Assembly (NCBI RefSeq): GCF_900143285.1
Contig: NZ_FRDN01000005.1
Span: forward strand, 343,362-407,361
Length of the DNA stretch: 64,000 bases
Direction: 5' to 3'
Source: Desulfitobacterium chlororespirans DSM 11544
Lineage (GTDB): Bacteria > Bacillota > Desulfitobacteriia > Desulfitobacteriales > Desulfitobacteriaceae
Part shown: in pieces, positions 1 through 8,531 of the stretch
Layout of the letters: each line of letters opens with the position of its first letter
Position numbering within the stretch: position 1 is the first letter of the stretch
The notes under the pieces: generated by a model
Seen by the model: the letters and a program-made list of their open reading frames with translations, nothing else
Told to the model about the DNA's origin: nothing
Database searches by the model: none
Made by a program: the position numbers and the translations under genes

Positions 1-801
1 ATATTTTTCAAGAATAGCGCAGAGCTCATCGGTAATGCGCATGGGCAGAGTGACGGGAACCCGGGTGCCGATACGTTTGATCTCCACATGCTTAATTTCA
101 TGCAATTCCCCCAATAACCAGTCCAGCATTTGATCGCTGAGAAGGAGGGCATCGCCGCCGGTGACCAGCACATCCCGAATCTCTGGATTGGAGCGTATAT
201 AATCCAAGGCGGCCTCCAGGTTAGCACGAGTTTCATGGAGGTCAATTTCACCGATATTCCGTCGGCGTTGGCAGTGCCTGCAATACATAGCACATAAATT
301 GGTTACATTAATAATGAGGCGATCCGGGTAACGACGTGTGATGCAAGGCGCAGGGGATGTATACTCTTCTCCCATGGGATCTACTTCTCCGGAATCGTCG
401 AGGATTTCTTCCACAGAAGGGAGACTTTGCAGACGGATGGGATCCCGAGGATCATCTTTATTGATCAGGCTTAAATAATAGGGTGAAACAGCCCAACGAT
501 AGACCTTGCCTACTTCGTTGATTTCATGTCTTTGCTTTGGGGTTAGGGGAAGCAGGGTGCTCAAGTTCTCAGCATCCTGAATGCGGTTTTTAAGCTGCCA
601 CTTCCAATCCTGCCAATCCTCCAGGTCGGCATCCAACTGATCCAATATAAAGTCTCGGTTTTCATTAAATTCTTCGCTCAAGGCAAGGCCGCAGGGAATC
701 GTTTCTTTGCGCTTGTTGTAGGATTGAACTTTTTGTTTTAATTCCAAAGCCCTTGCTTGTGAAGCCTGTCTTGGGTTAGGGGGGAGAAATTCTACTGCCA
801 T
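1..801 (-). CDS. KamA-family radical SAM aminomutase (lysine or glutamate 2,3-aminomutase), C-terminus cut by window edge
   Basis: Only the first 267 residues are inside the window. ATG at 801 follows a strong GGAGGG site. The radical SAM motif C-x3-C-x2-C is visible as CAMYCRHC (about residues 174-181), followed by Arg-rich QRRR and the family signature VTGGDALLL. These enzymes use SAM, a 4Fe-4S cluster and PLP to move the alpha-amino group of lysine or glutamate to the beta carbon in the cytoplasm. The residues that separate lysine from glutamate enzymes lie in the missing C-terminal part, so substrate is undecided. The c-di-AMP riboswitch in its leader favours a role in making a beta-amino-acid osmolyte (beta-glutamate or acetyl-beta-lysine); that is inference. 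Family call is secure, substrate is not. Confidence 0.85.
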   Translation of the reverse strand, partial: MAVEFLPPNPRQASQARALELKQKVQSYNKRKETIPCGLALSEEFNENRDFILDQLDADLEDWQDWKWQLKNRIQDAENLSTLLPLTPKQRHEINEVGKVYRWAVSPYYLSLINKDDPRDPIRLQSLPSVEEILDDSGEVDPMGEEYTSPAPCITRRYPDRLIINVTNLCAMYCRHCQRRRNIGEIDLHETRANLEAALDYIRSNPEIRDVLVTGGDALLLSDQMLDWLLGELHEIKHVEIKRIGTRVPVTLPMRITDELCAILEKY

Positions 802-849
802 AATGATTGCCCTCCTCTATTTGCAGATATAAAATAAGTCTTCAGAATC

Positions 850-873
850 AAAAAAGAACCTCTCGGTTCCCAA
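850..873 (-). terminator. Intrinsic terminator of the c-di-AMP riboswitch expression platform
   Basis: Read on the minus strand, a GGAACC / GGTTCT stem with a GAGA loop is followed by a run of six T. It lies between the aptamer and the aminomutase start, where a switchable terminator is expected. Confidence 0.7.
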
Positions 874-887
874 GAAAAAGCATATTA

Positions 888-1025
888 CATAATCAGGTGT
901 TTACGCCTCATGTGCTTCAATGCTTACGAGGTTAGCTGACGGGTTCGAGCTGAAACATGCTCTACGTTTAAAACGATTCACCCCTGAATTGGTTCCCCCG
1001 TTTTCCCCTTGGGAAATTAAGCCCA
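888..1025 (-). ncRNA. c-di-AMP (ydaO/yuaA-type) riboswitch
   Basis: On the minus strand the leader carries the conserved blocks of this class in the right order: GGCTTAAT at the 5' side, GGGGGAACC, GGGGTGAATC, then GAACCCGTCAGCTAACCTCG and GTAAGC closing the outer helix. Known members bind cyclic di-AMP and usually turn expression off by forming a terminator. They control potassium, osmolyte and cell-wall genes. Here the aptamer (core about 920-1025) lies between a promoter at 1052-1080 and the aminomutase start at 801, with a terminator hairpin in between. Confidence 0.9.
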
Positions 1026-1051
1026 TATTAAGTTGCATAACTAACAACTTA

Positions 1052-1080
1052 ATAGTATCATATGGGTTGGTGGCAGTCAA
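1052..1080 (-). promoter_or_regulatory. Sigma-A promoter for the riboswitch-aminomutase transcript
   Basis: Minus strand: -35 TTGACT at 1080-1075 and -10 TACTAT at 1057-1052 with a 17-nt spacer. Transcription would begin about 1045, just upstream of a small hairpin (1031-1050) and the riboswitch. Confidence 0.65.
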
Positions 1081-1211
1081 TTGTATATTTTGTACATATG
1101 TTTATTTTGTATATAGGTTATCTTAGTAAAATTTATTGTGTAAGAATTTGTAGCTTATTTTAGTAGCAGAATTAAAGGTTAATGATAAGATGAATCAAGG
1201 AGAGGAATCCG

Positions 1212-1817
1212 ATGGAATATAATGCACGTTATCAGGAAATTGCGATAGATATTGCTCATTCTATCGTTATGGGAGAATACCGGGAAGGGGAAAAAATTCA
1301 TGGACGCTCTACTTTAGCGGGGCGTTATAATGTATCTCCGGAGACTATCCGGCGCTCCATTGCTATCCTCCAAACGATGGGCGTAGTCATGGTAAGCCAA
1401 GGGGTAGGGATTACGGTAGTCTCCAAAAGCATGGCGGAAAAATTTATGAGGGGTTTTGACCAGAAAGCAGAAATTCAGGTCTATTTTGATGAACTGAAAA
1501 AACTTATGGAACAAAGACGTGAGATCGATCAGAAGATCGATGCCCATCTCACCAAAATCGTGAACTATACAGATCGTTTGGCCAGCCGTTGGATGGATGT
1601 GGCCGAAATTGAAATCGCCAAAGGCTCCAGCGCCAAGGGCAAAACTTTAAGTGATTTAAAATTGAGGGAGAAGACAGGTTTAACGGTTGTGGCTGTGGTC
1701 AGAGGGGGAATCGAGCAATTTTCTCCGGGAGCGGAGTTTATCCTGGACGACGGAGATATCCTGCTGGCGGTAGGCTCTGAACAAGGTAAAGAAAAACTTC
1801 AGGAAATCCTTCGCTAG
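1212..1817 (+). CDS. BusR-like GntR/RCK_C transcription regulator
   Basis: The 201-residue protein has an N-terminal GntR winged helix (about 5-70, with SPETIRRSIAILQ as recognition region), a charged helix likely to be a coiled coil (about 85-125), and a C-terminal RCK_C/TrkA_C domain (about 130-201, containing LREKTGLTVVAVVRGG and DGDILLAVGS). This is the architecture of BusR, which represses the BusAB osmolyte importer in lactic acid bacteria and senses c-di-AMP through the RCK_C domain. The ATG follows an AAGGAGAGG site. It diverges from a c-di-AMP-riboswitch-controlled gene and lies 67 nt before a kinase gene. No betaine transporter is seen nearby, so the target is unknown; it may act on its own divergent promoter region. 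Confidence 0.8.
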   Translation: MEYNARYQEIAIDIAHSIVMGEYREGEKIHGRSTLAGRYNVSPETIRRSIAILQTMGVVMVSQGVGITVVSKSMAEKFMRGFDQKAEIQVYFDELKKLMEQRREIDQKIDAHLTKIVNYTDRLASRWMDVAEIEIAKGSSAKGKTLSDLKLREKTGLTVVAVVRGGIEQFSPGAEFILDDGDILLAVGSEQGKEKLQEILR

Positions 1818-1884
1818 AATACAGGAAGTGGATAGCCATCTGTCGAAATTCTCTATGAATTCTAGAGGACATGAGGGATGATGG

Positions 1885-3165
1885 ATGATCTTTGAAAGCA
1901 TAGTCATACTCGGCGTGGAGTTGATGCTGGTCTTAGTAACAGGCCAGATGAATCTGTTAATTTTATTTTTAATCGGTAATACATTTTTTCTTTTATATCA
2001 CTTAAATCTGGAATATAAAAAAGCTGCCCGGCAGGCCACAGAGCGAAACGCGGAACTCAGCTTTAAAATAGCCAACCAGACCCTTCCTTACTTGCGCCGG
2101 GGGCTTAATGAACAAAACGCAGAGTACATCGCTAAAATCATTCAAGAGATTGGCCAAGTGGCGGCTGTTTCGATCACAGATTGTGAAAAGCAGCTGGCCT
2201 ATTTGGGTGTGGGATGCGATCAGCATCATCCGGGAGATAAGATTCTTACCCGGGCAACCCGGGATGTGATCCAATCCGGGGTTTATAAGATAGTGCGAAC
2301 GCAAAAAGAGCTGAATTGCCCCAGACAAAACGTCTGCGATTGTCCACTGGCAGCGGCTGTCATCGTACCTCTGAAGTGTCAGGGGGAAGTAGTGGGAACC
2401 ATGAAGCTGTATGAAACTAAGGATGGGCAGCTCTCATCGGATCTTATTCGCTTAGCTCTTGGGATGGCTGATCTCCTGGGGATTCAGATTGAATTAGCAG
2501 AGCTTGATCACCAGGCGAAACTGGCTGCGGAAGCACAACTGAATGCCTTGCAAGCTCAAATCAATCCCCATTTCTTTTTCAATGTTCTCAATACTATTAT
2601 TGCCACCAGCCGTACCAGCCCCAATCGTTCACGACGATTGCTGATTCATCTTGCGGAATTTTTCCGCAAGGCCCTCAAATCCCACGGAAGCTTGATTACT
2701 TTGCGAGAGGAAATGAGCTTTGTCAAGACCTACTTAATTCTCGAAAAAGCTCGCTTTGGGCGTAAGCTTCATTTTAAAGGAGAGATTCCCGAAGAGCTCA
2801 TGGATGCTTTGGTCCCGCGTTTAAGCGTTCAGCCCCTGGTGGAAAACGCCGTTAAACATGGGATTACGGAGAAAATCGGCAATGGAGTCGTCTCCGTGAA
2901 AGTGGAGCAAAAAGGTCAGGAGCTGTATATTATTGTGGGGGATGATGGCGTGGGAATACAGCCGGAACGTCTCCAGGAAGTGTTAAAACCCGGTGTTGGT
3001 TCAGGTAATGGAGTGGGCATGGCTAATGTCCATGAACGTTTAATTGGTCATTATGGTGAGGAGTATGGTTTGCAGATTGAGAGTCAACCTAATATCGGCA
3101 CGACTGTAACCATGCATTTGCCCTTAACCACGATGGAAGATGAGGATATGTTGGAAAGGGCGTAA
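1885..3165 (+). CDS. LytS/YehU-type sensor histidine kinase, orphan
   Basis: The 426-residue protein has one or two N-terminal membrane helices (about 5-40) and a GAF-like domain (about 60-195). It also has a PF06580-type dimerisation region with the phospho-acceptor His229 in INPHFFFN, an N-box LVENAVKHG and a G-box DGVGI. It lacks the long five-helix 5TMR-LYT sensor of classical LytS. The GAF region is cysteine-rich (Cys100, 111, 145, 151, 153, 165), typical of this subfamily and compatible with redox or metal sensing. No LytTR response regulator is adjacent. It may be co-transcribed with the BusR-like gene. Kinase assignment is secure; the signal is unknown. Confidence 0.85.
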   Translation: MIFESIVILGVELMLVLVTGQMNLLILFLIGNTFFLLYHLNLEYKKAARQATERNAELSFKIANQTLPYLRRGLNEQNAEYIAKIIQEIGQVAAVSITDCEKQLAYLGVGCDQHHPGDKILTRATRDVIQSGVYKIVRTQKELNCPRQNVCDCPLAAAVIVPLKCQGEVVGTMKLYETKDGQLSSDLIRLALGMADLLGIQIELAELDHQAKLAAEAQLNALQAQINPHFFFNVLNTIIATSRTSPNRSRRLLIHLAEFFRKALKSHGSLITLREEMSFVKTYLILEKARFGRKLHFKGEIPEELMDALVPRLSVQPLVENAVKHGITEKIGNGVVSVKVEQKGQELYIIVGDDGVGIQPERLQEVLKPGVGSGNGVGMANVHERLIGHYGEEYGLQIESQPNIGTTVTMHLPLTTMEDEDMLERA

Positions 3166-3185
3166 GGATTTTTAGGAGGTTTATA

Positions 3186-3542
3186 ATGATCCCAGGAGTG
3201 GATATTGTCGAAATTCAGCGCTTTGCTAAAGCTTGTGAGCGAACACCTAAGCTTCGGGAGCGTTTGTTTACGGAACGTGAAATTGAGAATTTACAGCATA
3301 AAGCGATATCCAGCTGGGCGGCGCGTTTTGCGGGTAAAGAAGCGGTCCTTAAAGCTTTAGGGACAGGACTAAGAGGTCTTTCCTGGCATGATATTGAGAT
3401 CCTCAGCAATGATTTAGGGGAACCTGCTGTATTCCTTACGGAAAAGGCTGAGATAGTATTGCATAGACGGGGAGGATCCCAGATCCGCATAAGCCTTTCC
3501 CACGAGAAAGAGTACGCTGTAGGAATGGCCATACTTTTTTAG
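3186..3542 (+). CDS. acpS: Holo-[acyl-carrier-protein] synthase
   Basis: The 118-residue protein transfers phosphopantetheine from CoA to the serine of acyl carrier protein in the cytoplasm. It has the two metal-binding signatures of the family, GVDIVEIQRF (Asp6) near the N-terminus and WAARFAGKEAVLKALGTG in the middle, and the normal length. An AGGAGG site precedes the ATG. It starts the common Firmicute block acpS-nnr-alr. Confidence 0.95.
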   Translation: MIPGVDIVEIQRFAKACERTPKLRERLFTEREIENLQHKAISSWAARFAGKEAVLKALGTGLRGLSWHDIEILSNDLGEPAVFLTEKAEIVLHRRGGSQIRISLSHEKEYAVGMAILF

Positions 3543-3677
3543 CACTGTCAGAAAATATAAGCTTGCGCTATATACTTTCTAAGCATAAGTGCAACCAGCG
3601 ACTTTGCCTCATTTAAGAGCATGCGTTTAAAGCACGGCGAAGCCGGGTTTTCTATAAAGTTAGGTGGGGGTGGAGCG

Positions 3678-5243
3678 ATGAGAGTGGTCAGTGCCCAACA
3701 AATGCGCGAACTGGAAGAACGGGCGATTCGGGATTTTGGTATACCCAGTTTATTGCTCATGGAAAATGCAGCTTTGGCAGTGATTCAAGAAGTCCGTCAA
3801 ATGCTTGAAGACCGGCATATTCAACTGTCGGCGGGAAGAGCTACGGTCTTTGTAGGCAAAGGCAATAATGGCGGGGATGGCTTAGCCGTTGCCCGGCATC
3901 TCTTGATCTTAGGGATGGATATAACCGTCTATTCTTTCGCCAGGGCTGAAGAATTCAAAGGTGATGCAGCCCTCAATTATCGGCTGTACCAAAATACCGG
4001 GGGTAAGCTCTTCACTATTGAGGGAGAAAAACAGCGCAGACTGGTAAGAATATCTCTTGCCCAGGCTGATGTGATCATAGATGCTATTTATGGGACGGGT
4101 TTTCGCGGTGCTTTGCCCAGTTTAATTGAGGAGTATGTGGAAGAAATCAACCGTGCTCAGGCACCTGTTATCGCCGTAGATATTCCCAGTGGCGTGGAAG
4201 CAGATACGGGAAAAGTCTACCGTAAAGCGATCATGGCTAATGCCACGGTCACCTTTGGTCTGCCCAAACTCGGTCATTTTTTAGGGATAGGACCCGAATA
4301 TGCAGGTCGGGTCAGCGTGGATCCTATTTCCATTCCGGAACGCTTCCTGGATGATGAAAAGCTGACTACATCTATATTGACTGAGGATGTGCGTCAATAT
4401 TTACCTATCCGCAGTCTGCAGGGACATAAAGGGACCCATGGCCGGGGGATTTTGGTGGCAGGTTCGGAAGGAATGACCGGCGCCGCTTTGTTGGCTGGCA
4501 AAGCTGCCCTGCGCTCGGGAATAGGTTTATTGCAGATGGTTGTTCCCCGTGGACTTGCCGAAGGAATCGATCTTGCTTTGACAGAAGCTACGGTTTGGGG
4601 TGCGGAAAGTGAAAAGGCCCTCAATGGCAATGCCTGGCCTGTTATTTACGAACGGGCGGAGCAGGCCCAGGCCTTAGCCATAGGCCCGGGATTAGGGCAA
4701 GATCCTGAATTGCTGCTGGTCATAGAGGAAGTTCTGCGCAATCTGCCTCTTCCGGTAATCCTGGATGCCGATGCTTTGAATGTTTTGGCCAAGGAACCTG
4801 GAATTCTGGGTTGGCGCCAGGGCCGGGGGCCTTTAATCCTTACTCCTCATCCCGGCGAGATGGCTCGCTTGTGCGGATGCACAACGGAAGAAGTGCAGGC
4901 CAATCGGCTTGAACTGGCCATAAATAAGGCTGTAGAATGGGAAAGTATCCTTGTTCTTAAAGGAGCGATTACTATTATTGCTGCCCCGGATGGGCGGGCA
5001 TTTCTTAACCCTACCGGTAATCCAGGATTAGGGACCGGAGGGACGGGAGATGTGCTTACAGGGAGTATCCTGGCCTGGTTGGCCCAAGGGGTAGAGCCTT
5101 TAGCTGCAGCCTGTCTGGGGGTATATCTCCATGGCAAGGCAGCGGATCAATTGACCGGTGAATTCGGTTTAAGCGGATATACAGCCGGTGAGGTGGCGGA
5201 TCAGCTGCCCAAGGCACGGAGAAGTCTGGAAAATAATCATTAA
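3678..5243 (+). CDS. nnr: Bifunctional NAD(P)H-hydrate epimerase / ADP-dependent dehydratase
   Basis: A two-domain metabolite-repair enzyme of 521 residues. The N-terminal YjeF_N epimerase domain (about 1-210; GNNGGDGLAVARHL) interconverts R and S NAD(P)HX. The C-terminal ribokinase-like dehydratase (about 225-515; GTGGTGDVLTGSILAWLA) returns NAD(P)HX to NAD(P)H. I place the start at ATG 3678, which has a GGTGGGGGTGG site and the family-typical MRVVSAQQMR beginning; an upstream in-frame ATG at 3621 lacks both. Confidence 0.93.
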   Translation: MRVVSAQQMRELEERAIRDFGIPSLLLMENAALAVIQEVRQMLEDRHIQLSAGRATVFVGKGNNGGDGLAVARHLLILGMDITVYSFARAEEFKGDAALNYRLYQNTGGKLFTIEGEKQRRLVRISLAQADVIIDAIYGTGFRGALPSLIEEYVEEINRAQAPVIAVDIPSGVEADTGKVYRKAIMANATVTFGLPKLGHFLGIGPEYAGRVSVDPISIPERFLDDEKLTTSILTEDVRQYLPIRSLQGHKGTHGRGILVAGSEGMTGAALLAGKAALRSGIGLLQMVVPRGLAEGIDLALTEATVWGAESEKALNGNAWPVIYERAEQAQALAIGPGLGQDPELLLVIEEVLRNLPLPVILDADALNVLAKEPGILGWRQGRGPLILTPHPGEMARLCGCTTEEVQANRLELAINKAVEWESILVLKGAITIIAAPDGRAFLNPTGNPGLGTGGTGDVLTGSILAWLAQGVEPLAAACLGVYLHGKAADQLTGEFGLSGYTAGEVADQLPKARRSLENNH

Positions 5244-5254
5244 GGAGGGGCACC

Positions 5255-6364
5255 ATGGAACATAGACCGGTTTGGACAGAAATCAATTTACAAGCACTGC
5301 AGAGGAATTATGACCGGATTCAGGCCTTGACTGAAAGTGAAATCATGCCGATAGTCAAAGCTGATGCATACGGACATGGAGCCTTACAAGCAGTAGAAGC
5401 ATTTTATGAAAAAGGTGCCCGTCGTTTCGGAGTTGCCTTATTGAATGAAGCTTTGGAGCTTAAAAGAGCGTATCCGGATATCAAAGTTATGCTCATCGGT
5501 TCTTTACCCGAAGAATCCATAGAGACAGTTGTTAAAGAAGATATTATTTGCGGGGTGTATCAGTTAGATCAAGCAGTACTTTTAGCGAAAGAAGCAGAGA
5601 GACAAGGCAAGAAGGCAGTAATTCATCTTAAAGTGGATACAGGAATGGGGCGCATTGGCTTTAGAGAAGAGGATTGGGAAGAGCTTTTCGGCTGTACCAA
5701 GCTGCCTGGTCTTTACATAGAGGGAATTTATACTCATTTTGCCACGGCGGATCATAGTGATCTGAGGTTTGCCCGGGAGCAACTGAGGAAATTTTTAGTG
5801 ATGTGTGATAAAATCAAAGCCCAGGGAATTCATATCCCCATCCGGCATGCGGCCAACAGCGGAGCTCTGCTGCAGTTGCCGGAGGCTCATCTGGATATGG
5901 TGCGGCCGGGGATTATTCTTTATGGACTTCCTCCCTCCCAGCATGTCGGCAATGATTTAGGTCTGGAGCCCGTACTTTCCTGGAAAGCCAAAATCAGTCA
6001 TATAAAGGTGGTCCCCCAAGGGGAAACCATCAGCTATGGCAGAACCTTCAGAACCGCCTATCCCACCCGCGTGGCGACGATTCCCCTTGGTTATGCCGAT
6101 GGTCTGCGCCGGAATCTATCCAATAAGGGTGAAGTTTTAATTAAAGGCAGAAGAACCACCATGATCGGGAGAGTCTGTATGGATCAGACCATGCTGGACG
6201 TCACGAAAATACCGGAGGTTCAGGTAGGGGATGTGGTTACCCTACTCGGCATGGATGGTTATGAACGGATCGATGCCACGGAAATGGCCGATTGGTTGGA
6301 TACTATAAATTATGAGATTGTGTGTGGAATATCGAAGCGAGTCCCGCGAGTGTATATAAAGTAA
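5255..6364 (+). CDS. alr: Alanine racemase
   Basis: The 369-residue protein is a PLP enzyme making D-alanine for peptidoglycan. It shows the PLP lysine motif IVKADAYGHG (Lys35) and the opposing-side catalytic tyrosine in ISYGRTF. The GRVCMDQTMLDVT and GYADGL segments are also typical. An AAGGAGGGG site lies 11 nt after the end of nnr, so the two are in one operon, closed by the terminator at 6408-6457. Confidence 0.95.
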   Translation: MEHRPVWTEINLQALQRNYDRIQALTESEIMPIVKADAYGHGALQAVEAFYEKGARRFGVALLNEALELKRAYPDIKVMLIGSLPEESIETVVKEDIICGVYQLDQAVLLAKEAERQGKKAVIHLKVDTGMGRIGFREEDWEELFGCTKLPGLYIEGIYTHFATADHSDLRFAREQLRKFLVMCDKIKAQGIHIPIRHAANSGALLQLPEAHLDMVRPGIILYGLPPSQHVGNDLGLEPVLSWKAKISHIKVVPQGETISYGRTFRTAYPTRVATIPLGYADGLRRNLSNKGEVLIKGRRTTMIGRVCMDQTMLDVTKIPEVQVGDVVTLLGMDGYERIDATEMADWLDTINYEIVCGISKRVPRVYIK

Positions 6365-6407
6365 AATGCGCTCTTTATCTTTCAGTATAATAAGGGTTAG
6401 AAAACGG

Positions 6408-6457
6408 GGTCTGTCCGAAACCAGTACGTGCGTACTGATTTCGGACAGACCTTTTTT
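6408..6457 (+). terminator. Strong terminator after alr
   Basis: GGTCTGTCCGAAA pairs perfectly with TTTCGGACAGACC, the loop holds a second short stem (AGTACG/CGTACT), and TTTTTT follows. It ends the acpS-nnr-alr transcript. Confidence 0.9.
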
Positions 6458-6471
6458 CACTGCAACTGGAA

Positions 6472-6522
6472 AAGCAAAAGGCTTCGCATGGTTCTACAGC
6501 AAAGTAGTATTGCGAAGCCTTA
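6472..6522 (-). terminator. Terminator after the gamma-carbonic anhydrase gene
   Basis: An 11-bp perfect stem, AAGGCTTCGCA (6478-6488) with TGCGAAGCCTT (6511-6521). On the minus strand it is followed by a TTTTGC run, directly past the end of the minus-strand gene ending at 6556. Confidence 0.65.
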
Positions 6523-6555
6523 ATTTAAGGTTTGTCTATGGATTGGCCAACGAAG

Positions 6556-7086
6556 TTAAACGTTTGTTGGAGAAAAGGGGATGTTCTTCCGGTGCTCCTC
6601 TGCTCTTTGGGTGTAGTGGCGGGCTGTTGTTTTAAGGTCGTTTACTTCATCAGGGGTGAGCTCTCTTACCACTTTAGCTGGTGATCCCATAATCAGAACA
6701 TGCGGGGGAAACTGTTTGTTCTCTGTGATGAGGGAGCCTGCAGCCACCATAGATCCCTCCTCAATAATGGCTCCGTTAAGAATCGTGGAACCCATGCCAA
6801 CCATGGATCCTTTCTTAATGGTACACCCATGTAGAGTTACGGAGTGACCTATGGAAACATCATTTTCAATGATCACGGGTACATTAGTATTAACATGGAT
6901 TACGGAGAGATCCTGAATATTTGTTCTTTTACCAATGTAAATGGAAGCTATATCACCGCGAATTACGGAATTGTACCAAATGCTGGCACCCTCATCGATA
7001 TGGACATCGCCGATTATTTTTGCTCCATCGGCAATGAAGACATCCTTACCCAGCCTGGGGCGTCTGTCCATATAAGAATAGAGCAC
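6556..7086 (-). CDS. Gamma-class carbonic anhydrase-like hexapeptide-repeat protein
   Basis: The 176-residue protein is a left-handed beta-helix built from hexapeptide repeats. It has the three metal-binding histidines of the YrdA/CamH group, in SVIHVNT and IGHSVTLHGC, so it can bind zinc or iron as a trimer and may hydrate CO2. Many YrdA-like proteins have no proven activity. The start is GTG 7086, seven bases after an AGGAGGG site; an ATG further upstream has no such site. Single-gene unit with its own terminator. Confidence 0.85.
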   Translation of the reverse strand: MLYSYMDRRPRLGKDVFIADGAKIIGDVHIDEGASIWYNSVIRGDIASIYIGKRTNIQDLSVIHVNTNVPVIIENDVSIGHSVTLHGCTIKKGSMVGMGSTILNGAIIEEGSMVAAGSLITENKQFPPHVLIMGSPAKVVRELTPDEVNDLKTTARHYTQRAEEHRKNIPFSPTNV

Positions 7087-7378
7087 GGATTTTCCCTCCT
7101 GTCTTTTGCTCAATATAACTACATCATAGATACATCACAAATACGTTTTACCAAAAGGAAATTGGCTATTAAATTATAAGATGATTTTTGAGGACTGTCC
7201 AGCACAGGTATACAGATTTAAGATAATTATCTGAACTATCTCTTTTATTGGAACGTTTTTAAATTTAACAGTTTTTCAAAGATAAAAGCTTTTTTTCCAA
7301 GTATTGTCTTTGGGTGAGTGCTATGGTATTTTAGAATCAACAAAGAGTGTTTTACATTGCGGAAGATGGTTTTAATAT

Positions 7379-8395
7379 ATGAAACAAAGCGTAAATTCAA
7401 ACAGAAAAAAGGTGTTTATTACAGGAAGGATTCCTTCACTTGCTTATGAGATTCTCTCTAAAGAATTTGATGTAACCATGCATGATGATTTGCGGCTATT
7501 GAGTAAGGAGGAAATCATTGCCGGTCTGAAAGGCAAGGATGCTCTGCTCTGTCTCTTGTCCGATACGATTGATAAGGATATTATCGAATCTAATCCCCAG
7601 TTGAAAGTGAGCGCCAATTATGGTGCCGGTTATAACAATATTGATATTGTTGCGGCAGGGGAAGCCAATATTCCTGTAACCAACACTCCGGATGTTTCCA
7701 CGGATGCTACAGCAGATCTAACCCTCGGCCTTATTCTGGCCATCGCCCGCCGTATTGTTGAAGGGGATAAAGAGACCCGTGCCGGACGCTTTAAAGGTTG
7801 GGCTCCTTTGTACCATCTGGGAGTGGACGTTACAGGCAAGACCCTCGGGATTATCGGCATGGGGAATATTGGGAAGGCTATTGCCCGGCGGGCGAAAGGT
7901 TTTGATATGAAAATCGTCTATACCAGCCGAACACGCCTCTCAGAACAGCAGGAAAAGGAGCTGGGGTTCACCTATATGTCTTTGGAAGATGTGTTGAAAA
8001 CTGCGGATTTTGTAAACTTAAGCTTAAGCTATAGTCCTGCCACTCATCATATGGTCGGTGCTAAGGAGCTGGAAACCATGAAGCCTTCGGCCTATCTGAT
8101 CAATACCGCTCGGGGGCCTTTGGTCGATGAGAAAGCTTTATTGAAGGCTCTGGAAAATAAAAGCATTGCTGGAGCCGCTCTGGATGTGTATGAGTTTGAA
8201 CCTCAGATCACGGCAGGGCTGGAAAAGCTGGATCAGGTCATCCTTACTCCTCATATCGGCAATGCTACTGTTGAGACCAGGGATGCCATGGCCGAGACTG
8301 CCGCTGGAAATATTGCCGCTGTGCTGAGAGGGGAAGCCCCTTTGACTTGCGTCAATCAGGATTATTTGAGTAAGACGATTATGGCTGCTAAATAA
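7379..8395 (+). CDS. D-isomer-specific 2-hydroxyacid dehydrogenase (glyoxylate/hydroxypyruvate reductase-like)
   Basis: The 338-residue NAD(P)-dependent cytoplasmic dehydrogenase shows the Rossmann motif GIIGMGNIGKAIARR in the middle. The catalytic triad is visible as Arg in NTARGPLVDE, Glu in YEFEP and His in LTPHIGNAT. Length and order fit the GyaR/GhrB group. The actual 2-oxoacid is not determinable from sequence. The ribosome site is weak (GGAAGATGG). Single gene followed by a GC-rich hairpin. Confidence 0.88.
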   Translation: MKQSVNSNRKKVFITGRIPSLAYEILSKEFDVTMHDDLRLLSKEEIIAGLKGKDALLCLLSDTIDKDIIESNPQLKVSANYGAGYNNIDIVAAGEANIPVTNTPDVSTDATADLTLGLILAIARRIVEGDKETRAGRFKGWAPLYHLGVDVTGKTLGIIGMGNIGKAIARRAKGFDMKIVYTSRTRLSEQQEKELGFTYMSLEDVLKTADFVNLSLSYSPATHHMVGAKELETMKPSAYLINTARGPLVDEKALLKALENKSIAGAALDVYEFEPQITAGLEKLDQVILTPHIGNATVETRDAMAETAAGNIAAVLRGEAPLTCVNQDYLSKTIMAAK

Positions 8396-8404
8396 GAGCC
8401 TTGC

Positions 8405-8437
8405 AGGGAACGGCGAAGTCCGTTCCCTGTTCCATTT
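8405..8437 (+). terminator. Probable terminator after the 2-hydroxyacid dehydrogenase
   Basis: AGGGAACGG pairs with CCGTTCCCT across a six-base loop; the tail is only moderately T-rich. Confidence 0.6.
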
Positions 8438-8531
8438 TCAAGTAGTTCTGACAGGAACCTGTGTGTAATCCTTGATATAGTCCCTTAAGGAATGCTAAAA
8501 TTGGGACATCGGGTGAAAAGGAGATACAGGC

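Noticed and set aside
920-1126. Plus-strand 68-codon reading frame
   Set aside because: It runs antisense through the c-di-AMP riboswitch and has no ribosome site or recognisable product.
6366-6635. Plus-strand 89-codon reading frame after alr
   Set aside because: It crosses two terminator hairpins and the end of the opposite-strand carbonic anhydrase gene; repeated residues come from the hairpin arms.
7221-7232. 12-bp palindrome AGATAATTATCT upstream of the dehydrogenase gene
   Set aside because: AT-rich palindromes of this size are expected by chance, and no regulator is nearby to link it to.
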